A stretch of 64,000 nucleotides of DNA. It comes from Caryophanales bacterium UBA7581. Lineage in GTDB: Bacteria; Bacillota_I; Bacilli_A; RFN20; CAG-826. Below, piece after piece: positions 53,958 through 62,763 of the stretch. Numbering within the stretch: the stretch's first letter is position 1; every line of letters begins with the position of its first letter. The notes beneath the pieces were generated by a model. The model worked only from the letters and a program-made list of their open reading frames with translations. It did no database searches and was not told the DNA's origin. The position numbers and the translations under genes are program-made. The stretch lies in assembly GCA_002477825.1 (NCBI GenBank), contig DLKT01000060.1, positions 1 to 64,000 on the forward strand, given 5' to 3'.

Positions 53958-55168
53958 CAATACTGTTCCTCCTTCTTTTTCTCTTTTACGATATAAGTTG
54001 GGCCTAGATGTTCATTAGAAGACGCAACTTTATCTTTTACATAAGGCATGGATGTTTTTTCATCCCATAAAAGTTGATCAATAAATAATGTTCTGGTATT
54101 TTTGTTGGAACTCGTTTGATCATAACCATGATAAACCATCCAATAATCGCCGATATCATCCTTTACAACCGAACAATGTCCGACGCCTGTAGCAAATTCA
54201 CGATTATTGGTGACGACAATATCGCCGTCACCCGATGACATCATGTCATTGCCTAATGAATCTTTAAACCCACCAAGTAAGGATTGGCTTTTGGCCACTA
54301 CAACATGATAACCAGCATCAATACCTCCATCCCATCCACCAAGAGATAAGAAGAGATAGTAATAACCATCTTTTTTTACAATGTGCGCGGCTTCAAAGTT
54401 ATCAATGGAGCCTTGTACCCAACCCCAACCAGCAATTTTATGCATATTTTCTTTGGCATAAGATAATCCGCCATACATATCAATGCCATCAGGAGACATT
54501 TCGGCAACGTAAATTCCATCACCACTCCCCCAAATCATCCAAACACTGCCATCATCGTCGACAAATACATCTTGATCGGATGAATTATAAACACCAATTT
54601 CTTCACTATCGAAAACTTTTCCATAGTGCGTCCATGGTCCATAAGGAGTAGGTGCCGTGGCAACACCAATGCCTGGATTATAAGAAGAGCCGGCACTTAA
54701 TGTATAATAATAATTATATTGATCGGCAATTTTTACCACGTTCGGCGCCCATACACCAGGCACAATACCGGCATATTGTTGTCCCCATTTTAAGACATCT
54801 TCTTGCCCATCAAACACACTTCCCACATAAGTCCAATTCACTAAGTCAATACTTCTCCAAATGGGGCCATAATCGAAGCGATATCCACTATCATCACCTC
54901 TAAAAACGGTTTCGTTTGTCGAGTATAAATAATAGTAACCATCATCCGCTTTAAGGCAAAAAGGGTCGGCGCAAGGGCCGAAGCCCTTTTCGCCTTTCCC
55001 TATATCGAATTGAATTGAATTTTTGTAAGTCGTATTTGTATATTGGATATCTGGAGGATTTTCTGTCGTATTACTTGTTGTATTTTCTTCCATTTTACCA
55101 CACGCACTGATAGAAATGGTAGTAAATGCAAGTAAACTCAACAGCGTTAATCTTTTGAAATTCAACAT
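53957..55168 (-). CDS. Surface GH43 lipoprotein, endo-arabinanase-like
   Basis: 403-aa lipoprotein (lipobox ISAC, Cys23). PCADPFCLKADDGYYYLYST (Asp68), VWAPNVVKIADQYNYYYTLS, SSDQDVFVDDDGSVWMIWGS, NFEAAHIVKKDGYYYLFLSL (Glu), TGVGHCSVVKDDIGDYWMVYH. The C terminus ends in a Lys/Glu tail. Tandem duplicate of the following gene. The pair would cut the backbone outside the cell before uptake. Confidence 0.87.
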   Translation of the reverse strand: MLNFKRLTLLSLLAFTTISISACGKMEENTTSNTTENPPDIQYTNTTYKNSIQFDIGKGEKGFGPCADPFCLKADDGYYYLYSTNETVFRGDDSGYRFDYGPIWRSIDLVNWTYVGSVFDGQEDVLKWGQQYAGIVPGVWAPNVVKIADQYNYYYTLSAGSSYNPGIGVATAPTPYGPWTHYGKVFDSEEIGVYNSSDQDVFVDDDGSVWMIWGSGDGIYVAEMSPDGIDMYGGLSYAKENMHKIAGWGWVQGSIDNFEAAHIVKKDGYYYLFLSLGGWDGGIDAGYHVVVAKSQSLLGGFKDSLGNDMMSSGDGDIVVTNNREFATGVGHCSVVKDDIGDYWMVYHGYDQTSSNKNTRTLFIDQLLWDEKTSMPYVKDKVASSNEHLGPTYIVKEKKKEEQY

Positions 55169-55178
55169 ACTTTTCTCC

Positions 55179-57272
55179 TTATTCTATTCCGTAAAATGTA
55201 ACGTTTCTAAATGTGCCAGAAGCATAGTTTGCTCCAAAAATAGGATGATAATTTCCAACATAAGAAGTCGTAATATTTAAAACGGCTGTATCATTGAAAT
55301 ATAAGACTAAAGTAGCACTGGTTTCTGAAGTAATCGTTCTTACTAGTTTATAATGACCTTCAACCGTTGTGCCATCCGCACGAGTCGCACTGTCTTGTGT
55401 TTCCCAATAAGTATGAGCTCCACTACTCCATGTAAAGACACGATAATCGAATGCTTGTGCTCCGTTATTGGTCATCGCGAAGGTATCTGCAACATATGGG
55501 CTTTCAATACCGACTTGACGTAAGGCTACACCGATACGGTTATTATTATCATTTGCATTATCTGAACCCACATCACTTAAATCAAATTCAATGGCGAAGT
55601 TTCCTTTTAATAATGCTTTATCGCCAAGAGGTTTAACAGCAACATTTTGGAAAACGTCTCCTTTTGCTAAACTAAATTCAGAATCACTCACAAAGGTAAC
55701 GCGACCACTCGTATCTCCATTAAAGAAGATTTGTTTAAAAGCAGCTGTATTAAGTTTTTCATCAATAGTAGCGTTATCTAAAGTAACAGACCAGTTGGTA
55801 ATATTAATTTGTGTATCTTTAGTAATAATCGTTGGATAAGTATTCACATCATGGAATTTATCACTGATTTCAAACCAATATAATTTGTTATTTAATAAAT
55901 AGTAATAGTTATCTCCATCTCTTAAAATGCCTAATTTTAAATCCGAAGGATCCATGGTGCTAATACCATTGGCTTGCCAAATCATGGATTGAGCGGTAAT
56001 TGCACCCCAACCATTAGGAACGTCCATCATTACGGTCTTTTGTCCTTCTTTTGGTGAGAAGAAGAATGCTCTTGCATGTCCGTCTGCGTCATCGGTTGCA
56101 GAACCGATACCAAATCTTGCCCAACCATCGTTAGAACTTCCGATCATCGAGACACTCGCTTCTGCATAATATCTTGTACCACTTGCATTAAACATTGCAA
56201 AGGCGTGTGGGTTATCGGTATCACTTACTGCACTCGTTTGAAGATAAGGTTCATCTTTATCATTCATATGAGAATAATCAACATTTTTCGCATATCCTTC
56301 TTTATTAATTAAGAAATCTGGACGAATAGCCGTAAAGGAATATGTACCAAAGATTTCTTCTTTAACTAAAGATGCGACTTTAATGGTTACGGTTCCATCT
56401 TTTAATACACTAACGGTATTTCCTTCAATGGAAGCGGCATCGCTAGGATCAATAGTCACTTGTACATTTTCATCAGCGGTGCTTGGTAAAATGGTATAGT
56501 CTAATTCAAAAGAAGTACCAACATAATAAGAGGTTTTTGTATTGTTAATCGTAATAGAAGTTGGCGCTGCTTTTAAGACTTGGATAGTTAATTCATCTTT
56601 GACTTTATCATCGAATTTTGAAACCACACTAATGGTAGCAGAACCATCTTTTAAAAGTTTAATTTTGTTTTCTTTCATTTCTAAAACAGTAGAATCACTA
56701 ATTTCAACTTTAACATCTTCTTTGCATTCTGTTGGTGTAACAGTATAGCTAAGTTCAAATTCATCACCTACACGTCCTGAAGTGAAATCTTTATTAATTT
56801 CAATTTTGGTAGGGACTTTTTTAGAAACTTCAAAAGTAATTTCATCTTTCACTGTTTCATTACTTGCACTGCTTGCTGTAATGGTAACTGAACCATCACT
56901 TAAGAAATTAACAAGTCCTGTGTCAGAAACCGTAGCGACGGTTGCACTACTGGTCTTATACACTAATGTTGTATCTGCATTTTCTCCAGTCGTCGTTAAT
57001 TTTGTATTAATTTGAACGGAATCACCCACAAAATATTTGGTGGTTTCATTGGTAATTTTTACTTCTGTAACCTTTGGGGTTTCTACCGTTGTCGTTGGCG
57101 TTACCGTCGTTGTTGGTGTCACCGTAGTAGTCGGTGGCACTGTCGTTGTTGGGGTTACGGTAGTAGGTGTCGTGTTTGAACTAGAAGATGGTTGATTTCC
57201 ACAAGAAGTTAAAAGACCTGCTGTACCTAAAATCGTTCCTAAAATCGTACCGAATAAAGTAATTTTTTTCAT
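55179..57272 (-). CDS. Surface lipoprotein with three Ig domains and two sandwich modules
   Basis: 697-aa lipoprotein (lipobox LTSC, Cys24). Repetitive Thr/Pro/Val linker (35-66), three Big_2-like domains (67-150, 151-233, 234-315; pattern VATVSDTGLVNFLSDGSVTI), then the shared module (316-520: RYYAEASVSM, WARFGIGSA, RAFFFSPKEGQKTVMMDVPN, MIWQANGIS, GILRDGDNYYYLLNNKLYWF) and a C-terminal LamG-like domain (545-697). No catalytic residues seen. Best guess: elongated polysaccharide-binding protein handing chains to the neighbouring GH43 enzymes. Paralogue of the next upstream gene (12-nt gap). Confidence 0.8.
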   Translation of the reverse strand: MKKITLFGTILGTILGTAGLLTSCGNQPSSSSNTTPTTVTPTTTVPPTTTVTPTTTVTPTTTVETPKVTEVKITNETTKYFVGDSVQINTKLTTTGENADTTLVYKTSSATVATVSDTGLVNFLSDGSVTITASSASNETVKDEITFEVSKKVPTKIEINKDFTSGRVGDEFELSYTVTPTECKEDVKVEISDSTVLEMKENKIKLLKDGSATISVVSKFDDKVKDELTIQVLKAAPTSITINNTKTSYYVGTSFELDYTILPSTADENVQVTIDPSDAASIEGNTVSVLKDGTVTIKVASLVKEEIFGTYSFTAIRPDFLINKEGYAKNVDYSHMNDKDEPYLQTSAVSDTDNPHAFAMFNASGTRYYAEASVSMIGSSNDGWARFGIGSATDDADGHARAFFFSPKEGQKTVMMDVPNGWGAITAQSMIWQANGISTMDPSDLKLGILRDGDNYYYLLNNKLYWFEISDKFHDVNTYPTIITKDTQINITNWSVTLDNATIDEKLNTAAFKQIFFNGDTSGRVTFVSDSEFSLAKGDVFQNVAVKPLGDKALLKGNFAIEFDLSDVGSDNANDNNNRIGVALRQVGIESPYVADTFAMTNNGAQAFDYRVFTWSSGAHTYWETQDSATRADGTTVEGHYKLVRTITSETSATLVLYFNDTAVLNITTSYVGNYHPIFGANYASGTFRNVTFYGIE
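57075..57170 (-). repeat. Tandem 18-bp coding repeats for a Thr/Pro linker
   Basis: About five imperfect 18-bp units encode VTPTTT-type hexapeptides at residues 35-66 of the lipoprotein. A flexible spacer; prone to length change. Confidence 0.75.
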
Positions 57273-57283
57273 TGTTTTTCTCC

Positions 57284-59095
57284 TTAGTTACTTTCTATTT
57301 CTTTAAAATCAAAGTTTTTAACAGTACCTTTTGCGTGATTAGCACCAATCATGATTAAGTATTTTCCGGTGTAGTTAATCTTTAATACTTTTTCATTGTT
57401 GTTTGCGTCAAAGAACGTATATTCTGTACCATTTAAATAAACTTTAAAAGTCGATGAAATGCTACCTACAGTTCTTTCAATTTTCACATGAACGGTTGTT
57501 AAATCTTTGGTTAAAGATTCAAATTTTGAAGAATTGTAACTGGCATTTGCAATCGTGCCATAAGAGAATTGAGAATCATAATTCCAAGTTCTAAAATGGA
57601 AAGATTGTTCGTCTACCATAATGGAATCGCACACAACAGGGCTATCGGTGTCATATCTTCTTAAAGCCACACCTAACATTGAATTGATATCATCAGCAAA
57701 GTTTTCATAACCTTCGACATCAAATTCGATGGTAAAGTTACCGCCAATCATGCCTTTATCGCCATAGGTTTTTACACATTGATCACGGAAACGATAATTT
57801 TCTTCGTTTGCATAGATGTTATTAAATTTGAATTCTGTGTTGCTCACTACCGTGACTTGACCAGTTGAAGTACCACTATTAAAGAATTTTTTATCTAAAT
57901 CCGCTGATTGAAGCATGGTATTTAAAGTTGCCTCATCATTTACATATTTCGCTTCGCTAGCGGTAAAGGAGGTATCTTTAGATAAAACAACAGGTAAAGT
58001 TCCCATATCGTTAAAACGATTGTTGGATTCATACCAATAAAGAGAGCCATTAATGGTGTAATAGTAATTATTACCATCTCTTAAAATACCCATGGTAAGA
58101 TTGGTTGGATCCATATCACGAATACCATTGACTTGCCAAATCATTGAACGAGAGGCCGCAGCACCCCAGGTGTTTGGGAAATCCATCATTACGGTCTTTT
58201 GTCCTTCTTTAGGTGAGAAATAGAAGCCTCTTGTATCATTATCATTAGAGCCACTTCCAATACCCACTCTCGTCCAAGCATCCGTAGTGGATGCTAAGAT
58301 GTTGAAGGTTACTTCAGCATAATATTTAGTGGATGGTGATGCATTAAACCATGCCATAGCGGCTGGGTTATCACCTTCAATTAATGTATTTTTGGTTTGA
58401 ATATAAGCTTCTTTATCCGCTTGGTGAGAATAGTCCATGTTATCGGCATATCCACCTTTGTTAGTAAAGAACATTCCTTTTTTCACTTCATAAGTTTTCT
58501 TATCAGAAATGGTTGAATCCGAAATTGAAGTGACGGTAATTTCTACTTCGCCTGCTTTTAAGAAAGAGATTTTTCCATTTGCATCAACGGTCGCTACCGT
58601 TTCATCTGATGACTTGTAGGTTAAACGTGGATCGGCGCTTTCAGGAGTTAAAGTAACACTTAGAGTAGCGTCTTCTCCAACCCAACCTAAGCCATTTCCT
58701 TCTCCGTTAATTTTTACACTAGTCGGTCTATTAGCAGCAATAACTGTAACTTCTACTGAAGTGTAAATGGAAGGATCAGCAGCTAAAGCAATTTTAATCT
58801 CCGCTTTTCCTTCACTAATACCGGTTACTCTTCCACCTTCAACTGTGGCAATAGCTTCATTTGAGCTAGACCAAACCACGTCACGTTTAGCAGTACCTGA
58901 AACAAGTACACGAATCGTAATGGTATTTCCTACCGATACTTCTTTGATGGTTGAAGTAACTTTGATTTGGATATTACTTGGTGCTTCTGTAGTTACTGAC
59001 ATGCTTGTACTTGCATCCTGATGATTGCAAGCAGCCAAAGTTGTACAGGTACAAAGTAATAATGGAAATAATAGTAAACATTTCTTTATTTTCAT
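57284..59095 (-). CDS. Surface lipoprotein with two Ig domains and two sandwich modules
   Basis: 603-aa lipoprotein (lipobox LAAC, Cys23). Two Big_2-like domains (40-120, 125-205; SSNEAIATVEGGRVTGISEG, SSDETVATVDANGKISFLKA), the shared module (206-390: YYAEVTFNI, WTRVGIGSG, RGFYFSPKEGQKTVMMDFPN, MIWQVNGIR, GILRDGNNYYYTINGSLYWY) and a LamG-like end (440-603). The module DNA is also very similar to that of the neighbour, showing a tandem duplication. First gene of the eleven-gene operon, so it would be the most abundant product. Confidence 0.8.
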   Translation of the reverse strand: MKIKKCLLLFPLLLCTCTTLAACNHQDASTSMSVTTEAPSNIQIKVTSTIKEVSVGNTITIRVLVSGTAKRDVVWSSSNEAIATVEGGRVTGISEGKAEIKIALAADPSIYTSVEVTVIAANRPTSVKINGEGNGLGWVGEDATLSVTLTPESADPRLTYKSSDETVATVDANGKISFLKAGEVEITVTSISDSTISDKKTYEVKKGMFFTNKGGYADNMDYSHQADKEAYIQTKNTLIEGDNPAAMAWFNASPSTKYYAEVTFNILASTTDAWTRVGIGSGSNDNDTRGFYFSPKEGQKTVMMDFPNTWGAAASRSMIWQVNGIRDMDPTNLTMGILRDGNNYYYTINGSLYWYESNNRFNDMGTLPVVLSKDTSFTASEAKYVNDEATLNTMLQSADLDKKFFNSGTSTGQVTVVSNTEFKFNNIYANEENYRFRDQCVKTYGDKGMIGGNFTIEFDVEGYENFADDINSMLGVALRRYDTDSPVVCDSIMVDEQSFHFRTWNYDSQFSYGTIANASYNSSKFESLTKDLTTVHVKIERTVGSISSTFKVYLNGTEYTFFDANNNEKVLKINYTGKYLIMIGANHAKGTVKNFDFKEIESN

Positions 59096-59120
59096 TGAAT
59101 TTTTCCTTCCCGCGGTAATT

Positions 59121-59136
59121 AAGAAACCGCTTTCTT
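59121..59136. promoter_or_regulatory. cre-like palindrome at the start of the operon transcript
   Basis: AAGAAA-CCGC-TTTCTT. It matches TGWAANCGNTNWCA in the core but not at the outer T-G/C-A. Location just downstream of the -10 fits a roadblock. Confidence 0.5.
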
Positions 59137-59143
59137 TAATTGG

Positions 59144-59172
59144 ATATTAACATACTTTAACGTTAAAGTAAA
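59144..59172 (-). promoter_or_regulatory. Promoter of the eleven-gene operon
   Basis: Minus strand: TTTACT (59167-59172), 17-nt spacer, TAATAT (59144-59149). The spacer is almost entirely occupied by the palindromic operator. Confidence 0.7.
59153..59170. promoter_or_regulatory. LacI-type operator O1
   Basis: TACTTTAACGTTAAAGTA is an 18-bp perfect palindrome with the central CG typical of LacI-family sites, between -35 and -10. Confidence 0.8.
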
Positions 59173-59198
59173 TATTTTTCATTGCATTTTTTTAAAAA

Positions 59199-59216
59199 AG
59201 TTTATCGTTAAAGTAC
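59199..59216. promoter_or_regulatory. LacI-type operator O2
   Basis: AAGTTTATCGTTAAAGTA matches O1 at 15 of 18 positions; centres are 46 bp apart. It lies between the two divergent promoters. Confidence 0.7.
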
Positions 59217-59254
59217 ACATCATTTTAGCATGTATTTTAATCATTCTGCGAAAA

Positions 59255-59283
59255 TTGACATATTTTACCATCTATGATATTAT
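59255..59283 (+). promoter_or_regulatory. Promoter of the LacI regulator gene
   Basis: TTGACA (59255-59260), 17-nt spacer, TATTAT (59278-59283): near consensus. Confidence 0.82.
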
Positions 59284-59349
59284 GTAAAAAATAAATAGTA
59301 ATTCTATTAGCAAATTATATTTTATACATTCAGTAAAGTTGGTGGAAAA

Positions 59350-60327
59350 ATGCAACAAAAAAAGAATATTACATTAAAAGATATTGCTTTAAGAGCAGGT
59401 ATATCGATTAATGCTGTTTCAAGAGCGTTAAGAGATTCACCTGACATTTCTGAACCAACAAAAGAAAGAGTGCGAAAAATCGCTACGGAATTAGGTTATG
59501 TACCCGATAGTGTGGCCCGTAGTTTAAAAAATGACAATTCTAAAATTGTCGCTCTTGTATATAACGACTTCTATAATCCTTATTTCGCTATTTATTGTGA
59601 AAAGGTTTTTCACTACATCAAAGAAAAAGGTTACAAATGTAACCTTATTTATTCTGACACGAACCTTATGACCATGAATGATATTGAAAATATCATGATC
59701 AATCGTTATTGTGGTGTTATTTCTTTTGTGGAACCCACCACTGATGTTGCTCTCTTCTTTAAAAAAAGAGAAATTCCTTTTTGCTTAGTTGGTATTAATT
59801 CTAACGTTGAATATATTGATTGTGTTTATACCGATGATATTGATGGTGGCAGACAAGTGGGAAATTATTTTGTTCAAAATGAGTTCACTAAAGCTCTTTA
59901 TCTAACAAATAGTATTTCGGAAACAAGCTTCCGAAGATTTTTAGGCTTTTCTGAAGTCGTTAATGCATCAAATAAACCCTTTAGTTTCATTCCATATCAA
60001 TACCAAAAAGATTTCATTCAAATTGCTTATAAAAAAATCGTTTCCGAAGATATCGATTTCGTCTTCTGCTTTTCTGATTCGTTAGCAATTGAACTTATCA
60101 GTTATTTAAAACAAAAAAGAATGAAAAAGAAAATTAAAATTATTGGATACGATGATATTCATCAATTCTATCCTATTTTTAAAAATGTCGATTCTGTTAG
60201 AACAGACACGGAAGAAATTGTACATTTTGCCTGCGATCTTATTATTGATAAAGTGACGCAAGAAAAAAATATTAATGAATATTTCACTAAAATGTTTCCA
60301 ACATACCTTCACATTATTAAAGAATAA
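59350..60327 (+). CDS. LacI family transcriptional regulator of the adjacent operon
   Basis: 325-aa repressor-type protein. HTH ITLKDIALRAGISINAVSRA, hinge VPDSVARSLKNDN with the intercalating Leu present, and a sugar-sensor domain (IVALVYNDFYNPYFAIYCEK, GVISFVEPT, FCFSDSLAIELISYL, KIIGYDDI). It is divergent from the eleven-gene operon across a 254-bp region holding O1 and O2, so I infer that it represses that operon until an oligosaccharide inducer binds. GGTGG precedes the ATG. Relative of the regulator at 33025-34008. Confidence 0.94.
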   Translation: MQQKKNITLKDIALRAGISINAVSRALRDSPDISEPTKERVRKIATELGYVPDSVARSLKNDNSKIVALVYNDFYNPYFAIYCEKVFHYIKEKGYKCNLIYSDTNLMTMNDIENIMINRYCGVISFVEPTTDVALFFKKREIPFCLVGINSNVEYIDCVYTDDIDGGRQVGNYFVQNEFTKALYLTNSISETSFRRFLGFSEVVNASNKPFSFIPYQYQKDFIQIAYKKIVSEDIDFVFCFSDSLAIELISYLKQKRMKKKIKIIGYDDIHQFYPIFKNVDSVRTDTEEIVHFACDLIIDKVTQEKNINEYFTKMFPTYLHIIKE

Positions 60328-60494
60328 ACAAAATCTTATTACTAGTATTTCATAATTTTCTCTATAGTTCATTTTCTGAAAGCTCTATAAAGAAGTCTAC
60401 AGTATTATTATAGATTGTTTTAATCATGCCGTTTTTAATCTTATAAGCAAAAATTTCAAATCAATATTTTATGTTCATAATTTAATTTTTTAAT

Positions 60495-60578
60495 AAATTC
60501 GGAGCGACTTTTCAATGAAAATGCAACAAATTCGGAGCGACTTTTTTAGCAAAAAGCAACAATTTCAGGGTGACTTTT
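60495..60578. repeat. Three tandem 33-bp repeats, possible IS21-type element end
   Basis: The 18-bp core AAATTCGGAGCGACTTTT occurs at 60495-60512 and 60528-60545, and a 14/18 copy at 60561-60578; each begins exactly 33 bp after the last, and the first two are followed by a GCAAC motif. Arrays of such repeats are found at IS21-family ends. No transposase is nearby. Confidence 0.7.
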
Positions 60579-61015
60579 AAAAGCCATCTCTAGAAATCTA
60601 AGAATGTTTATAATAAAATCTATGTCAAAAACTTTCATAAAAAGCCAGCTTTTCCGCTATTTTGTTCAAACATCAAGCAAGATTTTAATTCATTTTTATC
60701 ATCACTTTTTGTTTTGCCTAATACCTATAAACATGAGTTCTTTCTTTATCATCATTATATTCGCTTCTCTAAATACAATTAAATTGGATTTTATGGAGTA
60801 TTTCAATGTAACTTTAAGTACTATATATGAAATTTATTTTTTAGAAAAAAATAGATTCCTAGCATTTTTAGATGCCTTAAATTCATTATATGTTTATATT
60901 GTATTTGCATTTTTTTACAACTAAAGCATACTTCTACTCTATACGCATAATTTATATGTTAGAATCTTCAAAATATTAGCTTATTAAAATTTCTCATAAT
61001 TTAAAAATAAAGGGG

Positions 61016-61039
61016 AAGATTATTTGTTAATCTTTTTTT
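61016..61039 (+). terminator. Plus-strand terminator
   Basis: AAGATTA-TTTGT-TAATCTT followed by TTTTT on the plus strand, just after the 3' end of the converging toxin gene. Confidence 0.65.
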
Positions 61040-61050
61040 AAAAAACTTTA

Positions 61051-61884
61051 TTAAAGCATCACTTCAAGTATATGCTTAATGGAAACAATCACTTCGTCAA
61101 AAGAAATATTTCTTGCAAAGCTCATCTTTTTTGCATATGTTTCCCATCTTTTTTTCTGTGTTACATTTGATTCAATAGATTTTAGGATTTTCATTGCTTT
61201 TTCTCTATCAATTTCAAATCTACGATTTTGGCAAGTTTCTCTAAATGCCTCTTTTAATGATTCATCATTTTTCTTTACAAATCTTTCTAAAACGTAAATA
61301 TCGTATAAATCCTTTGTTCTGCTATTTAAAATTCCCTTTAGCAAAAAAGTTTGCATTTTTTCAGCTATCACACTTTCGACTGAATAAGTTTTTAAATGAA
61401 TAGTTTCTCCTGTGACCAAGCATTGATATTCGTAATCACAGTCTTTTGGATAAACAGTATCAGCAGCGGCTAAATCAATGTCGAAACGTTGTTTAACATT
61501 CTCTAATCTTCCTTCAATACTAACACTAAACCCACCATAGATATCGTCTTTTTTAATTTCTGAATCACCCATATATTGAAAAATAACATTATCATCTGCG
61601 CTCTCCTGACAAATTTCCTTCATGATGTCAATAACGGAGTCGTGATCCATATGTATTTTTCTCAAGACGAAATCAATATCCATCGTAGATCTATTCTCAA
61701 TACCAAGCATAGACGAAAGGAACAATCCTCCCTTAAGTACAAATTTTTCTGCATAAGGAGAAAAGGAAAGTCGCTTTAGAAAGCAGTCAAAAAAATATCT
61801 TGAGTAGACGACATTTATACCTATTCCTTTCTCTTTGGCAATGCTTTTTGCTTTCATAGAAAGCGAATCCTTGTTAATTTTCAT
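61051..61884 (-). CDS. AbiEii-type nucleotidyltransferase toxin
   Basis: 277-aa toxin of the AbiE (type IV) system. Motif I VLKGGLFLSS and motif II STMDIDFVL give the nucleotidyltransferase Gly-Gly...Asp-x-Asp core; motif III is AEKMQTFLLKG (Lys) and motif IV SRTKDLYDIYVL. AbiEii proteins bind GTP and related enzymes modify RNA, stopping growth of phage-infected cells. It starts within the last 11 nt of the antitoxin gene. All key residues are present, so it is likely active. Confidence 0.92.
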   Translation of the reverse strand: MKINKDSLSMKAKSIAKEKGIGINVVYSRYFFDCFLKRLSFSPYAEKFVLKGGLFLSSMLGIENRSTMDIDFVLRKIHMDHDSVIDIMKEICQESADDNVIFQYMGDSEIKKDDIYGGFSVSIEGRLENVKQRFDIDLAAADTVYPKDCDYEYQCLVTGETIHLKTYSVESVIAEKMQTFLLKGILNSRTKDLYDIYVLERFVKKNDESLKEAFRETCQNRRFEIDREKAMKILKSIESNVTQKKRWETYAKKMSFARNISFDEVIVSIKHILEVML

Positions 61885-62488
61885 AATTCATAGCCTCCAA
61901 AACTTGATATACTTTCTCTTCTATCTTTCTCATTTTTGCATATTCAAAGAGAAAATCCATGTCTTTATCTTTTTTCCTTAAAAATGTTTTTATAGCCTTA
62001 AGAAATAATTCAGAATCGTATTCATTTCTTTTCCATATCATCTCAACAATCATTTTTTCTTTGGAAAAGCAACAAACTTTATTTCCAAACATCGTTTTTA
62101 CCATAATGTTTCCTTTTTGAAAAAGATGAACTTTGTTTTCAATATGACAAATCGCACTCAAATCATTTTTTCCTTTTCTAATTCGATAGTTTTTTGGTAT
62201 GGTAAACTCAATTAAATCTGGTATCCTATCAGTTAAGCCTAGAAGATAAAGAGCGGTCATCCCAGAGTAAACAATTTTTGGATATCTCTTTTGGAGCTGA
62301 AAAAGATCATCTATCAACGTGGCATCTGTTGCATAAACGCCCGGTCTAATTTTGATTAATTTGTTACATTGAACATATCTAGCAAACGTCGCAGGAGGTA
62401 TTCCATTTGCAATTGCGTCTTTTCTAGATATAGATCCATCGCCTTGTTTTGTCATTCTTTCAATAATTTCATTGTAGCTTTGATTCAT
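61874..62488 (-). CDS. AbiEi-type antitoxin
   Basis: 204-aa antitoxin. The N-terminal winged helix (SISRKDAIANGIPPATFARY, KIRPGVYATD) binds DNA in this family and the C-terminal domain neutralises the toxin. The frame opens at a TTG (62506), but I prefer the ATG at 62488 with GGTGAT just upstream. Two direct TTTGATA motifs lie in the 60 bp before it and may be operator parts. It overlaps the toxin gene by 11 nt. Confidence 0.88.
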   Translation of the reverse strand: MNQSYNEIIERMTKQGDGSISRKDAIANGIPPATFARYVQCNKLIKIRPGVYATDATLIDDLFQLQKRYPKIVYSGMTALYLLGLTDRIPDLIEFTIPKNYRIRKGKNDLSAICHIENKVHLFQKGNIMVKTMFGNKVCCFSKEKMIVEMIWKRNEYDSELFLKAIKTFLRKKDKDMDFLFEYAKMRKIEEKVYQVLEAMNYEN

Positions 62489-62706
62489 TGGTATCACCAC
62501 TTTCAATAATTAGTGTAACAAATGTATCAAAGATTATCAAATGTTTGCTTGGATTTCTATCAAAAATTTAAGGTTAGAATAATGAATACTTTTACCATTT
62601 GGACTTAAGATTAGTCAAGAATATTTTAATTTTCTCATTGAATATACTCTTAACCTATTTTTATATACGAATTAAATTTCATTTTTCCTAGTTTTCACAA
62701 AGAAAA

Positions 62707-62744
62707 AATGGATTTCTAATATTTTTAGATGTCAGAAATCCATT
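62707..62744 (-). terminator. Terminator of the RNA methyltransferase gene
   Basis: Minus strand: AATGGATTTCT / AGAAATCCATT (11 bp, 16-nt loop) followed by TTTTCTTTG. Confidence 0.85.
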
Positions 62745-62763
62745 ATACATTTATATTTTAATA

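Larger units (their letters stand above)
60328..61050. other. 723-bp gene-poor AT-rich region
   Basis: Holds the 33-bp repeats and a plus-strand terminator. One open frame (60604-60924, plus, 106 aa, rich in Phe/Ile/Tyr) has no ribosome binding site and its composition is what AT-rich noncoding DNA gives; I do not call it. The terminator at 61016 shows that something is or was transcribed rightward here. Confidence 0.5.

Noticed and set aside
60495..60578. CRISPR array
   Set aside because: Three short units with 15-bp similar spacers and no cas genes.
60604..60924. 106-aa plus-strand ORF
   Set aside because: No ribosome binding site, composition like AT-rich noncoding DNA, no recognisable domain.
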